Below are positions 29,992-41,056 of a DNA stretch of 64,000 nucleotides, one piece after another. Positions within the stretch are counted from its first letter, which is position 1. Each line of letters starts with the position of its first letter. Origin of the DNA: Picochlorum sp. 'celeri' (Eukaryota > Chlorophyta > Trebouxiophyceae); assembly GCA_010909725.1 (NCBI GenBank), contig JAACMV010000003.1, forward strand, positions 62,001-126,000, given 5' to 3'. Below the pieces are notes generated by a model. That model ran no database searches. It was not told where the DNA came from and saw nothing but the letters and a program-made list of their open reading frames with translations. A program made the position numbers and the translations under genes.

Positions 29992-32900
29992 ATGGTCAGA
30001 ATGTCTTCTTCTGAAGCGAGAAAGCCAACTGTGACAAGAACGCTGGAGCCTGGTCTGACCTTCTTTAGCGCCGCAGAGATTGATGTGGTGCGTTTTTTTT
30101 TCACTTGAATGTACATTATGGTCGTGCGTTGTATCTGAATACGTCGAAATGCCTCATTGTCCAGGTTCTGGTGCCAGTTGGCAACATATCTCCAGCACTG
30201 TTTGATCATTATGTGACGCTGGTGATGCAGCATCGTCAAGTATGTGCATTGCGAATCGATATATTTGGCAGATTTGATAGTCATGTGTTGTGTGTAGGTG
30301 GAATTGACGAATGTGAGGTCGTTTTACAGGGCTGCTCAGAAGAGTCCTTTCAATCATTTTCCTTGGAAGACAGGGACGATGAACTTTCGATTTCTTCCCG
30401 AGGATGTCGCTTTCCGTGCACGACCTCTTGGCTGCCTTCATGCGAGCAGGAATGTACAGGCTGCCATTGGCATCATATCGTGCTCTGAGGAGGAGGGGGA
30501 TTTGATAGAGTTGTATGATGAATTTGAGAAGAAAATAAAGTCCATCTCTGACACAAACATTATCATGCGTACTCTTGCATTTGATCCGAATGATGCTCAA
30601 ACACTCCAAGATGTGAAGGCACGGCCTGATCTTGTTCTGTTTCCTCCTGGGCAGGGGAGCCATTTGCTGAGTCACATGGAGGTCGTGATGCATGACTTTG
30701 CTGCATGCATGCTGGATGACTTGGAGCAGAGAATGCTCACAGTCTCGCCTCAAAATATATCTCTGTCGTCGTATATAGATAGTCGTGACTTTTTGGGACC
30801 TGCATTGAGCTCTGTTGCTTTTGCATCGGAAGATGAATCTCAGCGGACAAAGCGCAAGTATGCAAGGGTCCAAAAGGCCATGGGAGATTATGCATTGCTA
30901 TCTGGGTCTCCTATGGATGCGGCAGAGCACTACGCGACGGCAGTAGATTTAGCTAGGGTGTCTCAGGACTGGGTATATGTAGCTGCTGCGTCCGAGGGTC
31001 TGATATCTGCAAAGCTGTTGAGTGAAGCCATGTCTCACAATGGTTTTGTCCCAAGCGAATTTAGTGTGTTTCATAACGAAGATCAGTGGAGAGCCCCAAT
31101 GTCAGATATAGAAGTTCTTGAGTCGAAGAGATCATCATTGTCACCAAGGGATGGCACCGTGAACGGGGAATTGTCCGAGAAACTGGATGACCAGACTCTA
31201 GAAACAGGAATCTCTGAGAATACTTCAAGCCAGCATGTCAAAACCAAGGTAACAGGGGACAGTATTGAACACGAGGATGTGGATCGCGATGATCCATTCT
31301 CTCAGAATCACTTCTGGCAGGCACTGCGATCATGTGAGAATCTGCAAGAAGAAGTCGTGAAGATGATGGAAGAATGTAAATCTGCGATACGGAAACGGGG
31401 TGCTCTCTCTCTCCTTGTTGAATCAGAGTTACGATATGCAAGACTTCTAGTAGGTCTACAGGTACGATGGATGTTAAATCTATTCTTGTATTTCATGCAA
31501 TTGTTAATGACGCTCGTGTGCTTTTTCAGGGAAAAAAAGCACGTGGAAAAGTGTGTTCACTGGTATCATCAATTCAGCTCGCTGCTGAACTGCTCCCCTT
31601 GCCAGAAGATCGAATCATAGCACTCACGGAGGCTGCATCTGTATTGGGATCAGTAGGTGCATCGAGAAAACGGGTTCTCTTGCTCTGGCAGGCTGTTGAA
31701 TTGAGCAAGTATTTTGGCTTCCCTGATGAAAAGACACTTGCTGTAGCTCGCCATGCACTGGAGCCATTTGCTCATACAGCCGACAGTCATGACGAGTGGT
31801 CGGTATTCAAACGCCCTCTATCGCAAGATACTAGCATTCCTGATTCATGGAGCACTGTCAAGGCTGGGATATTAGAGGCAACCCTGGGTCTGGCAATCTA
31901 CGCCAGCAGACATGCTGATGTCTGGGATGCAGCAGCAGCTTTATTGCGAGAGCACAGCCATGAGCTGTCTGAGCACCGAATTCGTTCTCTGTATGACAAT
32001 TTGAAAACTGCATCGTCAAATATGGCTGCAAAGGATAAATTCCGCCCAGGGAAAGGACCTCCTCCGGTCTTGTATCTTGTAAAGCCTCAAGCATTGGAGG
32101 GAGAAAGGACACTGCATCTGTTCGACTCTAACGTTTTGAGAAAAGCAATCACGTCTCCTATAACGTCACCAACAAGCTCTCAAACACCGTTTTTGTATGA
32201 TGCCTTTGCAGCAAAACGGCAGGAGAGAAGACAGAATTCTGCTGGGAGATCTCCTAGTGCTGTCGATTGGATTTGTGGAGAGCCGGGAATTGTTGAGGTC
32301 GAGATAGCAAACCCTTGCTCGATGACAATGAGAATTGCTCGTTTGACGCTAGAGGCCAATTGTAATGGTGCTCCCGCCACCAAAGATGAATGGAAACCAA
32401 AAGTGGTGTCTCTGAGTGTACCACCAGGGGTGAAGCCATCTAAAGTTTGTTTAGAAGGGACTCCGCTGGTTGAAGGGGAATTCATCCTTACTGGTTGTAG
32501 AATGACATCGCTTGAAGGAGTTTCATGGTTTGCTCCGTGGAGCATCAAACCTCTTGACACATGGCAGTGCCTTGCACAGGACTGTAGGCTCGCATGCAAG
32601 GATATTTTAAACTTGCCCTTCTCGAACGAGTTTAGGGCGTTGATGCCACAGCCCAAGGCGAGAATATTTTTCAAAGAAGACGTCGTCCATTTTGACGGAA
32701 AAAATGACATGGAGCTTCGCTTGACTCTACTTCAAGGCCAGAGGACACATGGCATCCTCAAGTTTGAAAATGAAGGGCCTGTTCCCATTGACTATGCGTC
32801 TTTGAATGTGCTTTGCACAGACGAAGATCTCTCCAAAGCGTCAAAAATTAGTATTGAAATGGTCGAGCCCAGCATTTTGTCAGAGAATCTACCGATACAG

Positions 32901-34073
32901 CCAGGATCATCCATTGATATTCCTGTTCTATTCTCCACTGAAATCTTGCCCACACTCGTGGGCCAGATGCTTTCGAACGATGATATTTTGCATCATTTTG
33001 TGATTGAATACGCTACAGAAAACAATGGATCAATGGAAGGTGGTAAAAGAGTCGTTGGAAGGCGGACCTGGTGTGATTTGAACATCAGAATAAAACCTTC
33101 CATTGGCTTTACAGAACTTGGCATAGAAGAGGTCTGGTGCCAAAGTCCTGGGAACAGTGATTGGGAGTTGAAGTGCCTAATGCTTGCAGGAGTTGTTAAC
33201 AGAGGAAAAGAGAGCATGAAGATAAGCTACGAGATCGAAGAAGCTGCAAAAAGAGACTTTGGCACATTTGACCTTGTAGGTCAAACAATTGAGGTCAACC
33301 CAGAGGAACGTGGTGTAGTACCCCTTTTCCTCCCTAATCTGGCGCAAGTAAACCTAGAAGAATTATTGACAGGTGAAATTATTGATAGACTAGATAAGAA
33401 GACTGTGTCCGCTGCGGAATTCGAGAGGCAACTCTCTGCTGCCTGGCTCTCAAACTCTGTCGTGATGAAATTCATTGGGGATGGAGTTGTTGGACAGTTG
33501 CCCCTCGCCCGAGGGGAACTCTATCATGCTCTCGCGCCACAAATAATATCACACATTCGAAGGCACGGTGTCCATTGTTGTTTACACGTGGATGGCGAGA
33601 ACGTGGAGCGGAAGCACGCAACATGTATTGCTGGGGGGGAAACATGCTTTTCTGAATCAGGCGGCGTGCCAGTTTTGTGCGCCACGATGGGCGAATCTCT
33701 AACAATCACAGTATCACTTAAAAATACCCAGAACTTACCAATCTATGCCCAATATAGTATCAGTTCGTGTTGTGTCGCGCTCAGTCCCGTTCTGGTGGAG
33801 GATGGGAGTGCATCAGCAATTGTTGCCACCAGCCAAGCCACCGAAACAAATCCCATGGACTTGGGAATAGCTTGGAGCGGCATGATACAGAATGTGACTA
33901 CTCATGTGCCCGGGAATTCGTCACATGATCAGAAGCTGACTGCCGTGTTTTGCTTGCCAGGTTGGTACATGATTACATTATCCAACACGAGTGTTCAGTT
34001 GATAGATGAGGAACATCACAATTCTTTCATGCACACAACTCCTGCTTTTGTTCATATCTCTCAACCTAAATGA
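29992..34073 (+). CDS. TRS120: TRAPP II subunit TRS120/TRAPPC9
   Basis: TRS120 is a specific subunit of the TRAPP II complex, a Rab exchange factor at the trans-Golgi. Four exons, 29992-30087, 30165-30239, 30298-31461 and 31530-34073, with introns of 77, 58 and 68 nt (donors GTGCGT, GTATGT, GTACGA), give 1292 residues. Splicing gives the N-terminal block VLVPVGNISPALFDHYV, then HRQ-VELTNVRSFYRAAQKSPFNHFPWKTGT, which is typical of the family. A helical TPR-like middle (YALLSGSPMDAAEHYATAVDLARVSQDWVYVAAASEGL) follows, and the C-terminal half is beta-rich Ig-like sequence (WICGEPGIVEVEIANPC). The length fits the family (about 1150-1300). It lies tail-to-tail with CTF4 at 32 bp. Confidence 0.88.
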
Positions 34074-34105
34074 TCTGTATTGCTATATAATTCTGTGTAA
34101 CAAGT

Positions 34106-36676
34106 TTAGACCTTTTTCCTCGCGAATGGATTTGCCCGTTTTGCAATTTTCGCAAATGGATTTCCTCCAGTAGGGGCAGTAGGTTCCACACTCATGTTTG
34201 GCTCTCCATTCTCCGGCTGGGGTTGACCTCCCTGTGCGAGCTCCGTATCCAAAGCGGTGGTGCCTAATTGGGTTTGACTGTCATATATAGGTTTGTCCAT
34301 CCAATCAAGCTGCTGATCATCCATGCGTTGCTCTTCTTGCAGCAACTCAATCTTTTCAATCAAGGCACCAATATTAAAGTGGTTTGCAAGTCTCAGTGCT
34401 CCCTCCAACGCGTTTGTCGAAAGCATTCTACGCGCTACTTCCAATGCCCTGGACGCTCTATCTTGCTCTAAAAGGCTCTTGAACAAACTCAGAGATGCCC
34501 TGTCATACGCAGATTCAGATTCTGCCAGAATATCCGAATCTTGGAAAGATGTAGGATCCAATTGCGACAACAGGAGTTTCGCTCTCATCATGTTCGCTTC
34601 GCTCTGCGCCGTTTTGGTATCTCCAGGAACGAGAGGAAGTTGCAAAGGTGCTGCGGTGATGACTGGTCGAGCAGATCCTGATGGAACAACAGGCTCTACT
34701 GTATCAGCACACACAATACATTGCACCTCATTTGCTGCTAAACTTACAGAAAACAGCCAGAAGATCTCTGATCCCTTCCTTTCTTTCGATGCATCAAATA
34801 TAGGAGTCCACGAGCCGCCGAAATCGGGAGAAAATACTCTCAGAATCCCCTCAGAATCATACGTTGCTAGTGCTCGTTCATCAGTAAATCCAATCCAGGC
34901 AAGTTGCGCAGCAGAAGACAAGCATACCCGAGTTTCAATCTCTCTCTTTCCTGATGAAAATTGATATGTTTGTACATCTAAAATTTGATCGCCTTCGGTG
35001 GTTGGATTTCCAGCATGATAGACAACACCAAATGCATCATCCTGTGCAAACACACATACAATATCCCCTGGGGTAGATATCACGTTTGTCTGAAGGCCAG
35101 CGAGGGTGAACAAACGAATCATTCGTAGATTATTTGCAACAACGCAGAATGAATCCCCCACAGCGACGCTACATGCTTCTTCGCCCTGTGGCAGTCCCAC
35201 AGTCCAGTCTGTATTTGCTGACCATGGTTCAAATGGGCGGAACACGACTGTAGAGGGACTATGGTCACTGGAAGGACTCGCGTAAAGGGCCCCTTCGGTG
35301 CCTAGAGTTCCCATAGTAAACCCATAAAAGTCATTCAGCAAGGGGATCCGCCGTCTATGTATTGCGGTGTCGTGAAAATTCACTTCCACAATGTTATGAT
35401 CAGATTCTGACCTCAGGGTAATGCAGCCAAGGGAATTGTACGAGAGGTAGCGACGACCCATGACCAAATCAGTGGAGCTAGGCTGGAAAGGTTGCTGCGG
35501 GGGAGCAGTTGAACTGTGGAAGCGCTTCATGTGCCTCTCCACACCGGGGTCCTCCACGTGGACTCTCTTCTTTTTTGGTACTGCCAGCATGCCATCATCA
35601 TCGTCAACCACAAACGTGTCATCATTCCTATCCAAGTCTGATCCATACTCATTGTCCTTCAAACCCTCATACGGACCATTTTCTGTTATTCCACCATCAT
35701 CCACAGCATCGCCTGGCCCGAGAAGCCCATCAGAAATCACCCGGTCCCACTCCACCAAATCCCCTCCCTCTGTAACACACACAAGGCAATTGTCTTTTGG
35801 ATGCCAGGCCAAACCACACGCATTCCCAGGAAGCTCACAAACCTCAAGGATCCGCTTTTCATTGACATCCCATACCACCACTTTGGAATCTTCAGCAGAG
35901 GATGCCAGGTACAATCCATTGGGGCAAAATGCAACACAATGCACTGGCCCATCATGTCCACCTGCAAGCTCATCGGTCTCTTCCCAGCTCAATCGTTCGT
36001 ACAAAGAAATCGAACCATCTCCCTTTGGCACGGCAACCAACTGTCCTCCGTCAGGATGCCAAGACGGAACGACTCTATTCGGAGCAGTTGGATCCATTCG
36101 CGTAGACCCCTTCTTCTTTTTCATCATCACCTTGCCTGATGCAATCTCATACACCGCGAACGTTCCATCCGCACAAGTCACAGCAAGAAACTGCGACTCT
36201 GGATCGTATGAAATACCCCTCACGTATGCTCCCGACTGAATCGATTTAAACACCTTTTTTGCTCCCACGTCAATCATTTTGATCATGTCATCATCCCCTC
36301 CAGCAGCCAGATGCATCCCACTGGGACTAAAACTTAAACATCGAGGTGGTAGCACAAACTTGGTCACCACATCCTGAAACTGACCATCAGGGAGGGAGTA
36401 GACCTTTACATAATTCGACGCATCAGCCACACAAAACCTGTCCCCAAGGGGTGAAACAGCAACACCCGTCAGCGCATCTTTTGCATCCACAGACCCCACT
36501 GCTTCTTCCATATTCTTCGAGAGTCGAATAGTAATCTTTCCATCAGCACCGCATGTCACAGCATGCCATCCACCCTCCTCCAGAGGGGGACATGTAGAGA
36601 AGGAAACATCGCAAAATCCAGCAGCTCCGTGGGCATGGTGGACTTTTCCACGTCGCTTTTGAATTGTTGAGTCCAT
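34106..36676 (-). CDS. WDHD1: DNA replication factor CTF4/AND-1/WDHD1
   Basis: CTF4 links the CMG helicase with DNA polymerase alpha at replication forks. This single-exon gene encodes 856 residues. The N-terminal 300 residues are a WD40 propeller (SFSPSGMHLAAGGDDDMIKMIDV, CVAFCPNGLYLASSAEDSKVVVWDV, GLAWHPKDNCLVCVTEGGDLVEW). An acidic linker follows (residues about 330-380), then the second (SepB) propeller with LYASPSSD and WTVGLPQGEEACSVAVGDSFCVVANNLRMIRLFTLAG. The end is helical (ALEVARRMLSTNALEGALRLANHF), with a basic tail FAKIAKRANPFARKK. There is no HMG box, so the layout is like yeast Ctf4 and not like vertebrate AND-1. Confidence 0.9.
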   Translation of the reverse strand: MDSTIQKRRGKVHHAHGAAGFCDVSFSTCPPLEEGGWHAVTCGADGKITIRLSKNMEEAVGSVDAKDALTGVAVSPLGDRFCVADASNYVKVYSLPDGQFQDVVTKFVLPPRCLSFSPSGMHLAAGGDDDMIKMIDVGAKKVFKSIQSGAYVRGISYDPESQFLAVTCADGTFAVYEIASGKVMMKKKKGSTRMDPTAPNRVVPSWHPDGGQLVAVPKGDGSISLYERLSWEETDELAGGHDGPVHCVAFCPNGLYLASSAEDSKVVVWDVNEKRILEVCELPGNACGLAWHPKDNCLVCVTEGGDLVEWDRVISDGLLGPGDAVDDGGITENGPYEGLKDNEYGSDLDRNDDTFVVDDDDGMLAVPKKKRVHVEDPGVERHMKRFHSSTAPPQQPFQPSSTDLVMGRRYLSYNSLGCITLRSESDHNIVEVNFHDTAIHRRRIPLLNDFYGFTMGTLGTEGALYASPSSDHSPSTVVFRPFEPWSANTDWTVGLPQGEEACSVAVGDSFCVVANNLRMIRLFTLAGLQTNVISTPGDIVCVFAQDDAFGVVYHAGNPTTEGDQILDVQTYQFSSGKREIETRVCLSSAAQLAWIGFTDERALATYDSEGILRVFSPDFGGSWTPIFDASKERKGSEIFWLFSVSLAANEVQCIVCADTVEPVVPSGSARPVITAAPLQLPLVPGDTKTAQSEANMMRAKLLLSQLDPTSFQDSDILAESESAYDRASLSLFKSLLEQDRASRALEVARRMLSTNALEGALRLANHFNIGALIEKIELLQEEQRMDDQQLDWMDKPIYDSQTQLGTTALDTELAQGGQPQPENGEPNMSVEPTAPTGGNPFAKIAKRANPFARKKV

Positions 36677-36896
36677 CGAATTATATGGTATCGTATTGGA
36701 TACTGATTAAAACAATGAGACCGTTGTTGTTGCCAGGGTCTTGTAACGACGATTTCAAAATTTCAAATTTATATTTTTAATTTTATTCTTCGGAAGGGAA
36801 CTCACCCAATCATTCCTTCTTCACCCATCAGTGTCTACTTATTCGGCATGAAATGCACGCAACGAAGGCTAGTATGCATCTTGCACTGCAGAATAG

Positions 36897-37433
36897 CTAC
36901 TTGTGCAAGGCCTGGCACCAAAACTGCAGATGGATGGCCATTCTTCTAGAACTGATGACACTTCCACAATGCGTGCACTCCACGGTAGACCCATCAGATT
37001 CCATGATATCCTCCATCTCATGTTCTGGTCCATACTCAAACGTCCCCGAGGGGTCTTGCATGTCCTCATCGTGGGTAACGAGGGACATGTCTTCAAGCTG
37101 TGACAACACGTGTGCCAGTTCACTGGTAGGCATGCTATCGCCCTCTTCAGTCGAATGCTCCATGAATGACTCTATTTCAGAACGTAACCTAGAGCACACA
37201 TAATGTTTCAACGGTGCATTGCCCATGGGTATCTGTGTGATGTACTGAATAAGGTCCACAATAGCCTTGAGAGCTCCAGCAGGTTGATGCATCCTGAGGC
37301 AACCTGAGACCTGTTCAAGGCTCTGTTCGATAATACAATCTACCCTCGTGTCATTCATAATCCCTTGGAGTGTCCGGTGTCCAAGGGAATGCGACGAAGA
37401 CGAACCGTCGTCTCTGAACCGACCCTGTTCCAT
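36897..37433 (-). CDS. SGF11/ATXN7L3-like C2HC zinc finger protein (putative)
   Basis: 178 residues from the only suitable ATG; an open, very basic stretch (KKDRKKKQKQRRR) continues upstream of it without an ATG, so a short upstream exon may be missing. The C terminus has one zinc finger, CTHCGSVISSRRMAIHLQFWC, with C-x2-C-x11-H-x4-C spacing. The spacing and the GxxxxxRRxAxHL core recall the SGF11 finger of the SAGA deubiquitinase module (usually H-x3-C). The middle is helical and acidic. Only the finger supports the family; it could be another small nuclear C2HC protein. Confidence 0.5.
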   Translation of the reverse strand: MEQGRFRDDGSSSSHSLGHRTLQGIMNDTRVDCIIEQSLEQVSGCLRMHQPAGALKAIVDLIQYITQIPMGNAPLKHYVCSRLRSEIESFMEHSTEEGDSMPTSELAHVLSQLEDMSLVTHDEDMQDPSGTFEYGPEHEMEDIMESDGSTVECTHCGSVISSRRMAIHLQFWCQALHK

Positions 37434-37861
37434 GTCTCTCCTCCTCTGCTTCTGCTTCTTCTTCCTGTCCTTCTTCACGGCATCATGGATCTTTTCTATT
37501 TCTTAATCATTGATTGATAACCGTCTATGGCGCAGTACAGATTGCTAGTATGAGAACGCCAGCTCCTTTTTGGTCCATGGGATTCCTAACAGTCGTGGAG
37601 ACAAGCCCGCTGGCGGGGAGCGTGGTCACGATTTTTTATTGTGCGGTCTTCGGAATATAGAATATCTCGCGATTCCATTATGGATATCCAAAGTATGCCT
37701 CAGCGGCCTGATGCTGTTGGTAGTATATCCAAAAAGTACATTGAACGTGTTTGTGGCATTTATAGCGTAGGTATCCGAGAGGCGTGCGTGTCCGAACATC
37801 TCAACGGTTTGCCAACGGACTCGATTACAACTGGTCGATATTGTGTCCTGAACGTACGCCA
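37434..37861. other. Divergent region between SGF11-like and kinesin genes
   Basis: 428 bp. It may hold a 5' kinesin exon (ATG at 37680) and any missing 5' exon of the zinc finger gene. Otherwise no feature is supported. Confidence 0.35.
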
Positions 37862-40327
37862 ATGTCTTCAACAAAGACTAGAATACCTCGTCCTGGGGTT
37901 TCTGTGGAGGGACATGCGTGTGATAAAGAGAATGTCGGGGTGACAACGCTGCAGAAGACCAAGGGGTCAACAACACCTTCTCGCAACGTCTTGAGCGATT
38001 GTCGCAATACCGAGGTATCTGTCAGAAAGAATAAAAGAGGCAAGGGAGATGAGCAGGACGTATCACAGGAGCAACAGGAAAAGAAGGGTCGTTGGGAGGA
38101 TGTTTCAGATTCTGACTCTGGCAAGATGCATGATGTACCCGAGGAGGAGCTGGTTATGTGGGCTGATGTGTTGAAAGAGACTGGTTGGGAGGAGAGAGAC
38201 TGCCTGCTTCACAAGTTGAGTCTTCCAAAGCGAGGGGATCCGGCAAAGAAGGTGTCAACATTGGGGCAGCATGTAAAGAGGCTGCGGTCGCTTGGGTGGC
38301 ATTTGTATGCTGACAGGAAGGAAGCGTTGATAGAGTGTAATGGATTGCGGAAGAGCGAGACAGCGGCTCGAGGCGAGTTGGACAGTGTCAAGGAACACCT
38401 TGAGAGGGTGCAGTCAGAACTTGATGAAGAGGTGGCAGCATCACGGCGGGCTCTGTCCCAGCAGAAAGAAGAGATCAAGGCATTGACAGATAAAATCAAT
38501 GAAATAGATGCCAAATTGAAGGAAGTGACGGAGGAGAGGAACAGTTTGGAGGATGAAGTTGAGTCCTATCACATGACAAAAGCAAGCTTGGAAAAGAAGT
38601 TGCAGGATGCGGAAGCTGCTCAGCTGGAGAGCCAGAAGTATTCCATGAATCTTCAGGAATACAATTCAAAGCTTCAGGGGGAGGTACAGAGTCTGACTCA
38701 GCAGATGGATGATCTCAGGGAGGAGAAGGCCCGTTTGACAGAGGACAAGGCTAGCCTGACAGGGCGGGTGCAAGCCCTTGGCGATGCTTTAGAAGCGTTA
38801 CAAGCGTCTTCCTCGTCAACAGAAAAAGCACGAAAAGATGCCGTTGCAGAGCTGTCTAGGTTGCGAGGGGAGTTGGCATCCATTTCTGCTGAAAAGTCAT
38901 CCCTGAGTGCAGAACTCTCCACTCTGAAGGGTGTGTGCAACGAGCAAAGGTCTGATCTCGAACGATACAGGGCTGCGACAGGAAAGGATTTGGCTGCTCT
39001 GGAAGAAGAGAAGGCAAATAGTCACATGCTAACTCAGAGGACAAAGGCTCAGGCTGAGACGGTGGCAGCTCTCCAGGACCAATTGACAATGATGAAGGAA
39101 CAGCGGACAGCTGCAGAAGCACAAACTGAGAGACTCTCGGAAGAAAACAGGGGGCTGAAGGCAAAGATTGCCGAGTTTGAGGTACTACTGCCGGCCATGG
39201 AGGAGCGATTGAGGGATTCTGAGGCAATCCGCAGAAGGTTACATAACACCGTGCTGGAGCTGAAAGGAAATGTGCGTGTATTCTGTCGGGTCAGGCCGTT
39301 GTCACAAGACGAAAAAGATGCCAAAGAGGAAACCGCTTTGGTCCCTGTCTCGACAGGAGATCTCTGTGGAAGAGGACTGGAGTTGGAGAATGCCAATTCC
39401 AGCACAAAGCCAAGTGTCAGCAAAGATAATCAGCAACAGAAACATTTGTTCACATTTGATAGGACATTTGGACCGACCTCCACCCAAGAAGATGTATTTG
39501 AAGAAGTTTCCATGTTGGTACAAAGTGCTCTTGATGGGTACAGGGTCTGTATTTTTGCATATGGGCAAACTGGCTCTGGTAAAACACACACCATGCTCGG
39601 TAACCCAGACAATGAAGGTATCATTCCAAGGAGTGTGCGCCAAATTTTCACCACTGCTGAAAAAGATTCCGAGCGTGGATGGAAGTATGTCATGAAAGCA
39701 TCGATGCTTGAGATCTACAACGAAGAGATTAAGGATTTGCTTGGCCCTGGCCCACCAGAAGGCAAAAAGCACATCATTTCCAGCACAGATACTGGCGAAG
39801 CAGCAGGCGTCGAAGTCAGTTATCTCGAATGGAAACAAGTCAGCTGCTCAGATGACGTATCATCTCTGCTGAAGAGGGCTATGAAAGAAAGATCAGTGGG
39901 TGCAACAGCATGTAATGCTCAGTCTTCAAGATCCCACATGGTGTTCATGCTTGCAGTGGAAGGGACGAATGAGGCCACCGGCCAAAGACTCTCTGGTGCC
40001 CTCAACCTAGTTGATTTAGCTGGAAGTGAACGTGTGGGCAAGAGCGAGGTCACAGGCGACCGGTTGAAAGAGACCCAAGCCATCAACAAAAGCCTGTCTG
40101 CACTTGGGGACGTCATTTCTGCATTGGGTACAAAAGAACATGTGCCGTACAGAAACTCCAAGCTCACGTTTTTGCTTCAAAATAGTTTGAGTGGATCTGG
40201 AAAGGCGCTCATGCTTTGCAATGTTGGTCCATCATCATCAGCGTCCAACGAAACACTGTGCACGTTGAGGTTTGCATCAAAAGTCAATGCAACCAACATT
40301 GGAACAGCTCGCAGAAACATTCGATAA
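37862..40327 (+). CDS. C-terminal-motor kinesin (kinesin-14)
   Basis: 821 residues from the ATG at 37862. A basic, Ser/Thr-rich tail (about 120 residues) leads into a long coiled coil (about 170-480), then a C-terminal motor. The kinesin-14 neck reads NTVLELKGNVRVFCRVRPL, with the neck-motor Gly-Asn. The motor carries the P-loop AYGQTGSGKTHTM, switch I NAQSSRSH, switch II VDLAGSER, and HVPYRNSKLTFLLQNSL. Minus-end-directed movement is the rule for this class. An exon further upstream is possible: an ATG at 37680 reads in frame into this gene if a 35-nt GT-AG stretch (37736-37770) is removed, which is very short. It lies tail-to-tail with the DUF1499 gene at 41 bp. Confidence 0.92.
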   Translation: MSSTKTRIPRPGVSVEGHACDKENVGVTTLQKTKGSTTPSRNVLSDCRNTEVSVRKNKRGKGDEQDVSQEQQEKKGRWEDVSDSDSGKMHDVPEEELVMWADVLKETGWEERDCLLHKLSLPKRGDPAKKVSTLGQHVKRLRSLGWHLYADRKEALIECNGLRKSETAARGELDSVKEHLERVQSELDEEVAASRRALSQQKEEIKALTDKINEIDAKLKEVTEERNSLEDEVESYHMTKASLEKKLQDAEAAQLESQKYSMNLQEYNSKLQGEVQSLTQQMDDLREEKARLTEDKASLTGRVQALGDALEALQASSSSTEKARKDAVAELSRLRGELASISAEKSSLSAELSTLKGVCNEQRSDLERYRAATGKDLAALEEEKANSHMLTQRTKAQAETVAALQDQLTMMKEQRTAAEAQTERLSEENRGLKAKIAEFEVLLPAMEERLRDSEAIRRRLHNTVLELKGNVRVFCRVRPLSQDEKDAKEETALVPVSTGDLCGRGLELENANSSTKPSVSKDNQQQKHLFTFDRTFGPTSTQEDVFEEVSMLVQSALDGYRVCIFAYGQTGSGKTHTMLGNPDNEGIIPRSVRQIFTTAEKDSERGWKYVMKASMLEIYNEEIKDLLGPGPPEGKKHIISSTDTGEAAGVEVSYLEWKQVSCSDDVSSLLKRAMKERSVGATACNAQSSRSHMVFMLAVEGTNEATGQRLSGALNLVDLAGSERVGKSEVTGDRLKETQAINKSLSALGDVISALGTKEHVPYRNSKLTFLLQNSLSGSGKALMLCNVGPSSSASNETLCTLRFASKVNATNIGTARRNIR

Positions 40328-40368
40328 TTATACCTTTACATGTACACATTAGACATATAAAAAGAGAA

Positions 40369-41025
40369 TTAATATCCAATGCTCTTCCATCCCTTTTTCT
40401 GCAATTCTTGTCGAAGGGCTTTGATTCTTTTGCGATTGATATCCCCATCAGATTCACCTATCCTTGACGCTGACCTATATTCAACGATCCCTGCCTTGTC
40501 TTTTGGGAAATATGCCTCGAAATCATCAATGAATCCAAATGTAGGACTTTCATACTCTACATGAAGATAATCATCTGTTCGTTCGACAATTTTTGGCGTA
40601 AATCCATCAGGACTTGTGTTCTCCACGACCTCCACAAGTTCATTCATAGCCTGCTCTTGTGTGGCAGGGTTCTTCCTTCCACGTCCTTCCTCTGGATTAT
40701 ATGTCCACTGTGGGACATAGTGTGTCATGTCATTTGCCTCCTCAGCCGTTGAAATGCAATTTGGCGATGCTGGGCAAAGCTGGAGGGATTTGAAAGTTCC
40801 ATAATCCTTGAGGCCAATGTTCTTGGGCGTTGGGGCTGCTCCCCAGGTAAACAAGGCTCCCAAAACAGCTACATTCACACTGTTCAACACCAATTCTCTT
40901 CTAGATGATTCCTTCTGTCCATCGGAGGAAGAAGAGGAAGAGGCTCGAACCACAAACTTCCTGCCGCAAGCAGGCGCAGAGCTGCAAGGTTGCTGAAATC
41001 TAAGAGTAGCTCGATGCTGGTACAT
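40369..41025 (-). CDS. DUF1499 protein, predicted thylakoid lumen
   Basis: 218 residues, single exon. A basic plastid transit peptide (to about residue 40) is followed by a twin-arginine signal, SSRRELVLNSVNVAVLGALF, ending near APTP, which fits Tat-dependent lumenal import. The mature domain is DUF1499: CPASPNCIST with two cysteines, then a segment with EYESPTFGFIDDFEAYFP and VEYRSASRIGESDGDINRKR, and the LRQELQKKGW end. These blocks are nearly invariant in cyanobacterial and plastid members. The molecular function of DUF1499 is not known. It lies tail-to-tail with the kinesin gene. Confidence 0.85.
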   Translation of the reverse strand: MYQHRATLRFQQPCSSAPACGRKFVVRASSSSSSDGQKESSRRELVLNSVNVAVLGALFTWGAAPTPKNIGLKDYGTFKSLQLCPASPNCISTAEEANDMTHYVPQWTYNPEEGRGRKNPATQEQAMNELVEVVENTSPDGFTPKIVERTDDYLHVEYESPTFGFIDDFEAYFPKDKAGIVEYRSASRIGESDGDINRKRIKALRQELQKKGWKSIGY

Positions 41026-41056
41026 TTTGATCTGCTTTAATTTCGATAGAATTTCA

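Noticed and set aside
37641..37943. Separate 100-residue protein upstream of the kinesin
   Set aside because: Its C-terminal half lies in the wrong frame over the kinesin start; at most its first part is a kinesin 5' exon.
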